Made by a program: the position numbers and the translations under genes
Assembly: GCA_035610365.1 (NCBI GenBank)
Contig: CM069439.1
Span: 4,774,001-4,838,000, forward strand
DNA: 64,000 nucleotides
Direction of reading: 5' to 3'
Source: Aquatica leii
Taxonomy: Eukaryota > Arthropoda > Insecta > Coleoptera > Lampyridae
Notes under the pieces: generated by a model
What the model saw: only the letters and a program-made list of their open reading frames with translations
What the model was told of the DNA's origin: nothing
The model's database searches: none
Shown here: positions 12,240 to 22,990 of the stretch, piece by piece
How positions within the stretch are numbered: the first letter of the stretch is position 1
Layout of the letters: each line of letters starts with the position of its first letter

Positions 12240-13260
12240 ATTGTGACTTTTCAGGCATGACTTTATTCAGTTCCTCGACCACCAACTGACCAAGAAAGCA
12301 AGAAGAGTAAAAGTATTACTGACACTAGCTTTGAAGATAATGAAAAATTAACAGATCTTCATTTTATTTCATCTACATCATACAAGTCACATGTAATTAC
12401 TCAGTTTGAGTTAAATGACTGTGCGAGATTTGAATTTATCCAAATCTCAAACAGAACTAGTTCGCGATTTCAACAATAGAATTGAAGCTTTCGGGATATA
12501 ACATGAGCTCAGTTTTTGAAGATTATTCATAGATTCGTCAAAAAGCAGTTTTGTTACATAATGTAAATATTTACTCTTCTATTCCAATAGAACATGCTGT
12601 TTCTATACAGAAATTTTTGTGCGGATTTTAAAACTATTCCAATTATTTTGCATATGTTACACCAAATACTGTTGCTTTTTATATCTTTGTGACAGGGAAA
12701 ACCATTACATTAAGCAGAAGTGGCTACTACGGCATAACTTTGTACCAGGAAAAAACAAACGATGTACGACAATAGCCCTTAGTGAAAAAAAGCATCATAA
12801 TACCACGTAAAACTGGGGCCTATAAAAAACTTTGTTAAGATCCCGACGGTGGCGGTTTTAAATATCTTAGAGAAAAGTTTCCAAAAATAACAAAGAAACT
12901 AAAGAAAGTATTTTTGTTGAACCTCAAACACGAAAAATAATTAATGATAAATTACTTCAAAAAAAGCAGTGTGGGTATTCACGGTACAAATTTTTACCAA
13001 CTGTTTCGGAAACAATAAAGAAGAAAATTTTAAAGCTTTGGTTATAAATATGAAACAAATATTTCACGATGCTGGTGTCAATATGTATCATAAAAGTGCA
13101 CATTCTGCATTCTCACTTGGACTTTTGTCTCGAAAATATGGGCGACGTCTGTAATGAACACAAAAAGCGCTTCCATCAGAACATTTTAGGCATGAAAAAG
13201 CGGTATCAGGGCAAATGGAGTCTTGTAATGTTAGTGTATCACTGTTGAACGTTAAGAAGG
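12240..13260 (+). pseudogene. Degenerate copy of an uncharacterised multicopy arthropod ORF
   Basis: Successive blocks in shifting frames match an ORF family that I recall as recurrent in arthropod genomes. It has no function I can name. Blocks in order: a QFELND start near 12400; a SSIPIEHAV block near 12575; CYTKYCCFLYLCDRENHYIK at about 12650-12710; VPGKNK at 12740; a WGL-KT-LR remnant near 12810; IFVEPQTRK at about 12910; then ILHSHLDFCLENMGDVCNEHKKRFHQNILGMKKRYQGKW across 13100-13220 in one frame. Block order is preserved across about 1 kb. Stops and frameshifts show it is dead. The family may be transposon-derived, but that is inference. Confidence 0.6.
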
Positions 13261-13535
13261 GAGGTTGTAGATGTTGTTTATAAAAGAAATTGTAAAATTT
13301 CGTCGCATTTCAAATTGTAAGAATTTAAAATACACAATAAATTATGTTAAAAACAGAAAATTCTTTTCATTAAAATTCAAACAAAAGTAAAGCTAGTAAA
13401 TGTTATCATGTTTTCTATTGAATATAAAATATTTAAAATTTTTTCTTTTTTGACTTTACATTTAGCATGAAAAATAAAACGATAATTACTTGCCGTTGCT
13501 ATTACTTATTGTGTTTCAAAAAACTTGAAAGAAAA

Positions 13536-13634
13536 TGAAGTGATGTAACAGCGAAAGCTTCCACGGCCGAAGTCTTTACTAAGATGAGAACTTCTTCCGG
13601 GTTTGGAGCGTGTCATTGTTGTAACCGAAGTTGC
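13536..13634 (-). repeat. inverted copy of PLE 5' UTR
   Basis: The reverse complement of this segment matches 13933-14030 at roughly 90%. Both contain GGTTACAACAATGACACG and CCAAACCCGGAAG. It places an inverted UTR piece directly outside the left pLTR. Confidence 0.8.
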
Positions 13635-13849
13635 CACCCCAATAACTTCAATCGTGATCATGGTTTCGAGCTATCCCCTTTTTGTTTCCCGGTCATTAGT
13701 CCTTTATCGAAAACACGCCCCCTTTCAACTGTAACCCAATCAGAGTCGAGCTTAACTAGTCGTGACAATACTTCTTCTTTATATACGGAGACTATTTCTA
13801 CTTCTATGAAGTTTAGAATCTGCCTTGGTTCACAAGTTGATTACCTAAG
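13635..13849 (+). repeat. left pseudo-LTR of PLE copy A
   Basis: Direct repeat of 16262-16469, from CACCCCAATAACTTCAATCG to CACAAGTTGATTACCTAA. The same unit recurs at 37479-37703. Confidence 0.85.
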
Positions 13850-13904
13850 TTTTGAGAAGTTTTTAGTTAGACTTCGGTTACTTGTTTGAGTTCTTCGATT
13901 TCTC

Positions 13905-13945
13905 TCAAGCCCTTTATAAAAGTGGGCGAAACGTTGGCAACTCCG
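13905..13945 (+). ncRNA. decayed hammerhead-like motif in PLE 5' UTR
   Basis: The text GCCCTTTATAAAAGTGGGCGAAACGTTGG aligns with copy B (37800-37845: GCCCTGATAAAAACC...GTGGGCGAGGCGTTGG). Together they suggest an ancestral CUGAUNA...GAAAC-GUU core. Neither copy keeps every core base. Confidence 0.35.
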
Positions 13946-14282
13946 GTTACAACAATGACACGGTCCAAACCCGGAAGACTTCTCATCTTAGTATAGATTC
14001 CGGCCGTAGAAGCCTTCGCTATTACATTAACAATCTCTACGGGGAGAATATTTCTTCTAAAACCTCCGTATTTTCCAAACTTCGCCACAAACTCGTCAAA
14101 CGACAGCGACTAAGAATGGTTAAAGTGCACCTTTCTTAGTCGCTGTCGGGACCACAACATCATTCCTGCATTCCTCAGAATCAAGTTTGACATTCAGGCA
14201 CGTTCTTCTAAAAACATCTTAGACCATGCTAGTCTAGCGTTGATACGCGAACGGATTAAGCAAACTAGAGTTAGACACCATT

Positions 14283-16250
14283 TTGAAACAACTCTTTTAT
14301 CTTCATTTTGAATTGGTCAACACCCTATCCCCGGATGATTGGAATCTCTTTGACAACATTACTTACCAGCAGTCTGATACCACTCTACGACTAACCACTG
14401 AAAGTCATCTCAAAACGTTTCAATTATTGAAATCCAAGGATCGTAAAGTTTCATCCACTACTAACTCCTTAAAGACGGTTGTCAATTTATCTAGTTTGGC
14501 CCTCACTTCAGAACAATAATTGGTGCTATCTAAGGGTTTGAATTTTGCTGTTGCTCCCAAACCTATTCCTAAAGAAGATATTTTATGTGCTGTCGAGTCT
14601 TCTATAAGACATCTCAGCCACATCTCAGATCCCATTTGTGTTAACACTGGCAAAATCCTTGAATCATCTAAAATTCCTAAATCCAAGATTTCTAAATCGG
14701 AAGAGTTAGCCCTAAAAAGTCTTTGTAAGAACCCTGAGATTATTGTTCTTCCAGCCGACAAAAGCAACGCTACTGTAGTTTTGAACCATATTGATTATGT
14801 TGCAAAAATTCATTTTATTTTGTCTGAGAAAACGTACGTAACTCGTAATTCCACTTCAAGGATTGAACGTGAGGTCAGCCAAATCATCAAATCTTCCAAT
14901 CAACCTCCTGAAACTAAACGTCAATTTACCCCTTCCGATTTTAAACCACCTCGTCTATACGGACTTCCCAAAATTCACAAACAAGGTATTCCCTTTTGAC
15001 CTATCGTCAGTACTATCCAATCTCCTACCTACAAACCAGCCAAGTTCTTATCCAACATTTTTTGTGAGTTTACAAGTAAAACCTCTTCTCACATCCTCAA
15101 CTCTCAGCATTTTATTTAACGTCTACAAACTATAAAACTTGAACCCCAAAATTTTCTTGTGAGTTTTGATGTCACTTCTCTTTTCACTAAAGTTCTTATT
15201 AAGGATTTGCTTATTATCATCAAACAGATTTTGTTTCAACATGGCAAGGACTTGAGTTTGGTTCCTCTTATTGATAAATGTGTATCCTCCACTTACTTCC
15301 AATCTGATAACAAGTTTTACGAACAGGTTTCTGGTGCTGCTATGAATTCTCTTCTATCACGTGTTGTAGCTAACATTTTTATGGGATTCTTTAAAACGGT
15401 TGCTTTGGAATCATCAATATCAAAACCTAAAGCTTCGTTTAGGTATGTTGATGACACGTTTATTGTTTGGTTTCATGGTCATCTTGAATTCTCTAAGTTT
15501 CTTGATCATCTTAACAATCAACACTTAGATAAGTAATGGTTCTCTTCCATTGCTTGACAATCTTGTGACTCGTAAACCCGACAAACTTTCTGGGCCGTTT
15601 TGTGTATCGCAAACCCACCTGTACGGACAGATACCTTTATGCTTCGTCTCATCATTATCTTGCACAGAAACATTATGTTATTAAATCTTTGATTCATTGT
15701 GGTTTTTCTATTTGCCAACCTGAGAATCTAGACTCGGAACTCCGTCATCTTACTAGAACTTTAGTGAACAATGGTTATATGAAGCGAGATATTCATAGAG
15801 TTATTAATCGTCGTCTACATCCACGTATTCAATTACCTAAAGATATTTCTACTCCCGAATCCAATCTGAAATTGGCTTTTTTACCCTACATTCACAAGAT
15901 TACAGATCAAATAGAGAAACTTTTTTGTAAGAATGGTATCAAACCCATATTCAACTCGACAGGCAAACATCTCTCAGATTTTTTCTTCTCCCAAGGACAA
16001 ATTTCCTACACTTTCCTCTAAAGGTGTATACCAAATTCTTTGTTCATGTGGTTTAGTCTACATTGGTGAAACCGGTCGTTCAGTCGTTACTCGCATTTTA
16101 GAACATGATTGTAGTATAAGAAAAAAGCACATTTCTAAGTCTTGGGTTGCTGAACATTATTTTACTACACGTCACAAGATAGATTTTGATAACGTTTCGT
16201 TGATTGCCCAATCTCGATTTTTTTTAACAGAAAATTTCGAAAGAGCGTAG
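14283..16250 (+). pseudogene. PLE RT plus GIY-YIG endonuclease ORF (copy A, broken)
   Basis: Domains in order: an N-terminal LSPDDWNLFDNI block (14320); LSKGLNFAVAPKPIPKEDI (14524); VLPADKSNATVVLNHIDYVAKI (14745-14810), a PLE hallmark; LYGLPKIHKQGIPF (14955). Then comes the catalytic A box SFDVTSLFTKV (15162), the MNSLLSRVVANIFMGF B box (15343), FRYVDDTFIVW (15438, both Asp of the YVDD box intact) and a YRKPTCTDRYLYASSHH block (15605). The GIY-YIG domain follows at 16020-16110: GVYQILCSCGLVYIGETGRS then ILEHD. Breaks lie at a stop near 14518, a frame change near 14998, another near 15133, one after 15536 and one near 15970. This is the canonical Penelope/Poseidon-type architecture. Confidence 0.88.
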
Positions 16251-16261
16251 AAATCATCAAA

Positions 16262-16469
16262 CACCCCAATAACTTCAATCGTGATCATAGTTTCGAGTTC
16301 TTTCCTTTTTGGTTCTCGGTCGTTAGTCCTTTGTCGAAAACACGCCTTCTTTCAACCGTAACCCAATCAGAGTCGAGCTTAACCAGCCGTGACACTACTT
16401 CTTGTTTATATACGGAGACGATTTTATGGAGTTTAGAATCTGGCTTGTTTCACAAGTTGATTACCTAAC
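16262..16469 (+). repeat. right pseudo-LTR of PLE copy A
   Basis: Direct repeat of 13635-13849, ending in CACAAGTTGATTACCTAACT. Confidence 0.85.
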
Positions 16470-16639
16470 TCTGTCGTACATAAAGTAAAAAAATTCTATT
16501 TTTTTGCGACTGGGTAGAAAACACGTATTATCACTGCAGCAAAAACAAGATTTATTAATTTTTTTATTTTGCATAGTGCTTTTTGCCATTTTGATGTGGC
16601 TGTGGCTGATTTGGCAGAAATTTACTTTGTGCTTACTTT

Positions 16640-17400
16640 CCAACACTATCTATTAGATTCAGCCCCTTGATAAAGCGGCGTTCAAATTTGTTGAACATTA
16701 TTGCGACAACGAACTACTAAAAGATTGAGAACAAAATCCTTCTGCAAATAGACGGCTTACAAAAAACCACATTTTTTCCAACCTGTTTAGTAACAGACTT
16801 TTAGCATTGCTAATATTTAGAAATATTACTCACAAATAGAGAGATAGTGGTCTGATGACGACAACATTCCGTTAAATAATTTTATACAAAATAAATCAAT
16901 ACAAGTTCAGAAATTTGTTTCGATAGCTTCCAAACCGGATCGGTCTCAGTCTCCTGATCAGCTTAATGCCGAATCTACTCATATCTAATCAACCGTCTAA
17001 AGAAACTCCAAGCATTTCGAAAAGTAATTAATCTTCAAAAGAACAAATTGACACCCAAAATTAATTTTTCAAAAATAAAATAAACAGTTTGGACATTACG
17101 GTTATTAAAACAAAGAGGCCTGTCACAGAAAAAGGTTTTTTTGACCTTTTCTATGTTGATTTCGACGCCCGATTATAAGACAAACAAACAGGTCAAGCCA
17201 AGTAAAAAAGTTATCAATTACAAAGCACAGTTACTTCAAAGAGATATATTTTCTGCTTATTCCAAGATTAAAAGTCAGAAAACTGTCACTCCAAAACAAA
17301 AAAAAGAAGATTGGATTTGTTTAATTTGTAACAAAGATTATCAGTGACATGAGGCACTGTGTATTGCAAGTGCATGACTGTATTCGGTTTACAATAAATG
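16640..17400 (+). pseudogene. possible pogo/jerky-like transposase C-terminal relic
   Basis: The open frame 17141-17347 ends with a KKVINYKAQLL block, then KKEDWICLICNKDYQ. This resembles the Lys-rich linker and W-C--C zinc-binding tail found at the C-terminus of some pogo/jerky-type transposases (form K-SWYC--C). The upstream part has no clear DDE motif. The assignment rests on a short tail only. Confidence 0.3.
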
Positions 17401-17984
17401 ATTTAGAAGACTTTAAGTGCTAGAATGTACACTGCAGTGAATTCTTATGATAGACGATATTTTAAACCAGATGGGTGATAATTCAGTGATGGGCTGCATT
17501 ATTTCCTATTTTGTCGTGTTTTTAAAAAGGTTATTTTTTCGTTAATAATAAGTTTTTTATATTTTTCTAAAATATACTTTAAATTTCTACTAAGCATAAT
17601 AGCTTAGGTGAGCGATGTTACTCCACGGCATTTTTTAAATATTTGTCCTCTGTTATAAGTACATACTTAACAACTGACTGTTCTAGTGCCGGAATTCTTT
17701 TTTTTTGCAGATGTCTTTATTAAGCTTACATTTTTTGCTGCTACTGAAGCGTGTTTTTGTAATTTTGGCGCTTATATACCGCAATTGTCTTTCAGAACAA
17801 ACAGCTTTTTTAATGCATTGTTGACCTGTTTTATTTGTTTATTATTATTGGCTACCTGATTCATAATCACATAATAAATAAAACATATAAATGTGACAGA
17901 ATGTAATCTATTATGTCAATAAACATTTTTTCTGCTTCTACAAATAGTAGTTTACTAACCGTATGTTATAGTTCTGGTTCAGGA
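17401..17984. other. AT-rich non-coding stretch
   Basis: No recognisable features. Confidence 0.5.
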
Positions 17985-19655
17985 TATAGGCTCGCTGGTG
18001 TGGCCTTGCCCTTTAACAAGATTACCGCATCCACTTCTATGCGGTATTTCTTGGCTATTTTTACAACAGTGTGATTCCCGTCGGAGTTGTTACCCACAGT
18101 CATCTAACTAATGACTGTACAGCCGTACCTATGATCAGAGTTGGAAACACTTCCTAGGGTATCGTTTGCGGTTATTGGCCACCAAGCAAGAATGTTTATA
18201 TTTATCTACAAGATCTAAATAACGATTTGGACAAACTAAGAAGCCTCCCGATATTTATATCAAGTAGTTTGAATGCAAAATCGCCGCTTTGGCATTTCTT
18301 GCCGACTAACGAACAAGGCAGAAGTGTGGAGAACCTTGTGGGCGAACGTGATCTATGTGTTATAAATAAGCCTAATTAACCTTAACTTTTGCTAGTCACC
18401 AAAGTAATATAAACATCAATGTCACTCTCGCATCGCAAGTTTTAGCTAGAAAAATTTCTAACTGTGAAGTTATTCCAGAAGTGATTAAAAGTGACCACCG
18501 ACTGATACGTTTTGATTCAACCGTCAAAAATCTTTAGTCGTTTACGATCTCTAAGCGTGCCCTCGATGTCAAACGCATAGATCATCGATAAGATAACCAT
18601 GCTTATCATCGAATCTAACCAAACGGCTTAAACCGAGTTCGCTCGAATTCTAAAGCTGATGGAGTCTAAAACTAAATAGGTTAAAACAAGTCGTACGTTG
18701 CTTAACAAAACATACTCAAAAAATCCTAGCAGAGCTAAAAACTCTATGGCCAAATTCGTACGCCGCGCTTCACCGGTACAAACTGGCAGTGAAAAACGTT
18801 AAATTTGGCTTATAGCAAAGGTTTGTAAAGAAACGTTTGGCAGCGAGTCCGTGGGGATTAGTTTATAAGATATCCTCACAAAAGTTCATTGCTATTCATC
18901 CCAACTCCAACGTCCGTGACGGTGATAGATACACTATCATAGAGCTCGACACAATAAAGTCAACGGTTAGTTCCTTGTTCCCAGACGACGACCCAAAAAA
19001 CGACAATCCTTACCAAGCCCGAACTAATTTCTAATTTTTTGTAAATATTGAGTCCCGGCATGACTGGGTGGTTACAAAAAAGAATATAACGTCGGTGGCT
19101 AGCAGAATTCTTAAGAATAAAGCTCCCGTACCCGATAGAGTACACTGTAACGTACTAAGAACAGTTGTACAAGATTCCCTCACTTCTACGTTCATTGACC
19201 TATTTAATTCTTGTGTTTAATACGGGTATTTTCCAAATAGTAAGCTAATAACGATTCTCAAGCTTGGTAAGAAAGATCTCGCTAACCCCAATTTGTATTG
19301 TCTGATTACGCTGCTTTCCAAACTTAGCAAATTATTTAAACGAGTATTGTTAAAAAAAATACTTGACAACATTTTTCTACAAAGATTATTCTATCCCAGC
19401 CAGCACGGCTTCGTTTTTGAGTTAAATATCTCGGTATTTTGCTCGATCATAATCTGAGCTTTGTTATTGTTCCTATGCAGTTGACAAGGGCAAGACTGTC
19501 TTGCACTTGTTCTAAAAGGCTTCTTGCCGTAACTGGAACCTACATGGAAAGTCATTAGTATCCATTTTCAACAGTGCAGTCATTTCTATGCTTATGGCTT
19601 AAACATCTGGTACCCCAGACTGCGAAATACTAACATTGTCAGAAAACTGGAATTC
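17985..19655 (+). pseudogene. LINE relic: endonuclease and RT with internal deletion
   Basis: The AP-type endonuclease C-terminal half is visible at 18240-18510: SSLNAKSPLWHFLPTNEQGRS, then a TSMSLSHRKF remnant of the NIDVTL block, then VTTD-YVLI of the SDH box. The RT start appears at 19080-19430: TSVASRILKNKAPVPDRVH (domain 1), PNSKLITILKLGKKDLANPN, LLSKLSKLFKRVLL, then PSQHGF. The frame then joins directly to VKYLGILLDHNLSF at 19420-19465, a motif downstream of the catalytic core. The palm between them, including the YxDD box, has therefore been deleted. A thumb-like stretch continues to about 19650, where a second LINE begins. Many stops are present. Confidence 0.7.
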
Positions 19656-21820
19656 TTACATTTCTTATTTCTTCGTACGATTTCTTGTGCGTCGTGGCAA
19701 AACATCTCTTTTTGCATTTCCTAAGGAGCTTGACAAAGCAAGGACACGCACTAGAAGGCTATTTAATATAGCCAAGAAAGCGGAGACTGGAATGAATACA
19801 AAACCAGCCTCACCAGCTATTAAAAAAGCAAAGAGTGACTCATGGAGAAAATATTGTAGGGACGTAGAAAGCGAACCTACAAGTTTTCGACTCCAAAAAA
19901 CTCTAAGCAAAGACCACACTTGAAACATTGGTTTTTTGCTTACCAAAAACGGAAAGTCTACAGACTCGGTCGAAGGTACTTTGCAAGAATTACTGCAAAA
20001 ACACTTCATGGCTTCGTCGTTAACTAAAGTTCCTAACCACCAAGACCTAGGAAGGAACTGGGACTTAGCGAGAAAAATAATCAATCCCGAGAACCTAGAA
20101 TGGGGAATTAATACGTTTAAATTTATCCCATCATGCTGCAAAAAGGATTTGCTGCTTTTCGAAACAGTGTATGCAAAATTCTCAGAGCCAGCTTAGCACT
20201 TTCGCATATACCAAACAGCTGGCGGATTGTCCAGGTAGTATTTATACCACAGCCAGGGAGGCGGGGTATTTGCTTTAGGTTACGCCGACGATCACACCAT
20301 TATCTCAAACGGGAAGTTTGGGGCAACTGTATCAAACATAATGCAAAGTGCACTAAACATCGTCGAAGAATGATGCAAAAAAGAGAGACTATCAGTGATG
20401 ATGACATAAAACTACCTACAATGTATAGAGTTACGCTCTCGATGACAAAAGAAGTCAAATATCTGGGACTTACTCTTGATACTAGACTGACTTTCAAAAG
20501 TCACAACAAAGGCTATCAGGGTTCTTAATACAACCAAACAGAAGGTCGGGCACACATGGGGATTGAAACCACAATGACCAAATGTTTATATACTGTGGTA
20601 AGAAAAGCCATCATCACATACGGTGCGCTTGTATGGCGTGAGAGAACCAACCTGAAAAGCACAACTGCAAAGCTAAGCAAAGTACAGAGAATGGCATGTC
20701 TACTGATAACCGGAGCGATGAGAACCACGCCCACAGCAGTCATGGAAGCACTACTTTCACTTTCACCATTACACCTCGTTGTAATGACGGAAACAAGACA
20801 AGCAGCATACAGGCTGCAGATTAATGAACACGCGTCAATTACCGGGAAAAACAAACCGGGTATATACAACGTGGTGCGTGAAGATACAATCTTAACTATG
20901 TGATCCGACTTCACAAAAAATGATTACATTTTAAAGACATTTAAAATGATAATACCGTCACGAGACGAGTAGACAAAAAACATTTACCCGGGCGCGGTTA
21001 AAGGAAGCAGGAGTATATGGAGGCAAGCATCATGGGAAGCAATTTTCGTTGACTTTGGATAAATATGCATCCGCTTTTCAAGCTGAAGTTGTTGCTATTG
21101 ACTGGTGTGTCAGGAACATTATCGACTCAAAATCATACATAAATGGGCCGATACCGATCATGTCTGACAACCAAGCAGCACTACTGGCGTTAAGATCACC
21201 AGTAATAAAATCCAAACTGATTATGGCATGCATAAACAGTCTGGAAATATTGGCAAATCGCCAACCAGTGCAGTTCATCTGGATACCAAAAGACCAGAAT
21301 GTAAAGGGTAACTTAATGGCGGACGCACTAGCAAAAAAAAGGACACAACAAGGACATATATCGGACCTGAACCCGTTTTCAAAATCGCATACGAGAACGG
21401 AAAAGAAATAATTTGCAGCAAACTTGCAGCGGAGCATAAAAAAACTATGGAAAAACTCTTTAGGGACGAGGCACATAAAACTCTTTCTTACTGAGCCACA
21501 ATTAAACACCATCAAGCATGAGTCGACAAAAATTAAGGAAACTTACGGGACTAATTACAGGGCAATTTGGCCTTAACAAACATATGCATAAAATAGGACT
21601 GCAAAGTAGCCCTTTATGTCGCGGATGCTTGGAAGACGACGGGATTCCACAGCATCTGCTGTGCAAATGCGAAGCGTATCAAATGCAACGCACAACGATT
21701 CTCGGAAAACCAAACTGATGAGAGAGTAATAAATCAGAGGTGCACAAAAGAACCAAGGAGACCGCAGTGCAGGGGCGCTAAAAAAACCACTTCTTGAATT
21801 AAATAAAAAATATATATATA
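19655..21820 (+). pseudogene. Second LINE relic (I/LOA-like): RT remnants and RNase H
   Basis: It starts with a KELDKARTRTRRLFNIAKK linker (19710), KKAKSDSWRKYCRDVESEPTS (19825) and an LLTKNGKSTDSVEGTLQELL block. The RT A region is lost. LGYADDHTIISNG is readable at about 20275, so the YADD box survives. VKYLGLTLDTRL is at 20455, and KLSKVQRMACLLITGAMRTT plus PTAVMEALLSLSPLHLVV are at 20670-20780. RNase H follows: FQAEVVAIDWCVRN (21075), MSDNQAALLAL (21160) and QFIWIPKDQNVKGNLMADALAKK (21270). A C-terminal zinc-binding stretch CRGCLEDDGIPQHLLCKCEAY is at about 21620. The 3' end is an A-rich and TA-repeat tail at about 21780-21825. Confidence 0.75.
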
Positions 21821-21825
21821 TATAC

Positions 21826-22140
21826 TGCTCTAAAGTTCTTGCAAAAGGTATCACTCTTAGACTAGCAAGTTTTGACTGCAGATTTTTCTTTCTTTTCGGC
21901 CGTCAAGCGTCATCTCAAGACTTTGATCTTGAATGAATGGCAGCGGCAATGGGATACTTTCAATAAAAGACGTAAGGCGTATTCCTTGATTTCAAATATC
22001 CTAGACTGTATCAACATGTGCCATAATCCTGGGCGAGCTGCCTTCCAAGTTCTCACATGGCACGGCGGGTGCCGTTAGCATCTGAAAGAAATTAACGTTG
22101 CAGATGACGACCCGTGCTTGGCGTGTGGTGGTAATTTAGT
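21826..22140 (+). pseudogene. LINE C-terminal fragment, probably the tail of the interrupted LINE
   Basis: The translation gives KRHLKTLILNEWQRQWDTFN, then FQVLTWHGGCR, then DPCLACGG. This is the W---W, LTGHG and C--C arrangement seen at the C-terminus of R1/I-type LINE proteins. It follows the 3' tail of the second LINE directly. The simplest reading is that it is the 3' part of the LINE at 17985-19655, displaced by the insertion of 19655-21820. Confidence 0.55.
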
Positions 22141-22735
22141 TTATTTTGCATAACATTTTCATTTTATTTTACAGTCAGCTACGGCAAAATAAGGTATTTA
22201 TTTAGTTATTTAACTGCATGCGGCTTATTTATAGAGTATTTTTATTAGGTTATTTTTAGTTAACTAACATTTTCAGTTTCTTTTTAATCGCACCGTATCC
22301 TTTTCCCGCCTAGTTGGATTTCAGCCTGACATGCGAGGATAAGCCGCAAGGTAGGTGCTTCGTTAAACATCGTGCTCACATAGCACGAACCTCATACACA
22401 GCCCATCCGACTCTTTTAACTAAGCAATCTTTCTTTCTTGTAACATATCCTAAATCGTTCTATCCTATATGCGGCGATCTTGAACCAAGCAAGTTTGGGT
22501 GGTTTGGTGGTTCCACATCCTCCTCCTTCTCCTCTTCCACATCCTCTACAAATAGTTATTTATTTACTATTAAAAAACCATGCAACTGGTAATACCAGTA
22601 TAGATGAAAAATTCACAAAACACCCTAATGAGTTTATATTATTTTCAGAAAACGATTAAAATGAAGTATTTCATGCTTCAAAAGAAATCTCACTTGAGTT
22701 TATATATGTATGCTTAGTCTCAAATTTATCTTTTT
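22141..22735. other. probable LINE 3' UTR and pyrimidine-rich tract
   Basis: No convincing gene. 22310-22460 looks like transcribed LINE 3' flank because it is less AT-rich than its neighbours. 22512-22550 is a TCC/TTC-rich low-complexity tract. Confidence 0.4.
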
Positions 22736-22739
22736 TTCG

Positions 22740-22990
22740 ATAAATAATCAAATAGAGAAAATGTCATTTTTATATGATTTTGTTTGTTACAACCCTCAAC
22801 CCTTCTCCATATCTCTTTGTTTTCCGCCATTCTCTTCCATGCAAAATCCACGTGCCTCTTAACATTGTCGATCCAGCAAATTTGTGGTTTCCCTCGCGCT
22901 TTTTTTCCAAGCCATAAGCGCCAGTCCTGTAGTGCAGGTGTGAGAAGTAGGTTATAGGGGTAGCACCCCTCAGTCACTAGAGGCCACATT
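22740..22990 (-). pseudogene. LINE endonuclease/RT C-terminal tail relic
   Basis: The minus-strand translation carries GKPQICWIDNVKRHVDFAWKRMAENKEIWRRVE in one frame. This matches the GRP--RWIDDI---AG--W---A-DR--WR block that ends many RTE/CR1-type LINE proteins. The fragment stands alone and the rest of the ORF is absent. Confidence 0.65.

Larger units (their letters stand above)
13536..16470 (+). mobile_element. Penelope-like element copy A with pseudo-LTRs
   Basis: A nearly complete PLE in the order: inverted 5'-UTR fragment, pseudo-LTR (pLTR), 5' UTR, RT-endonuclease ORF, pLTR. The two pLTRs are direct repeats. This layout, with a partial inverted copy outside the first pLTR, is typical of Penelope-group elements. 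The ORF is broken by several stops and frame changes. No target duplication could be identified with confidence. Confidence 0.85.

Noticed and set aside
19665..20141. Minus-strand open frame of 158 codons
   Set aside because: Antisense of the LINE linker region, which carries recognisable motifs on the plus strand.
21808..21826. (TA)n repeat as a microsatellite locus
   Set aside because: Short, and it sits at the 3' tail of a LINE, where such tails are usual.
22314..22592. Protein-coding gene with Ser-rich C-terminus
   Set aside because: The Ser run is a TCC-rich low-complexity tract, and the frame has no family signature.
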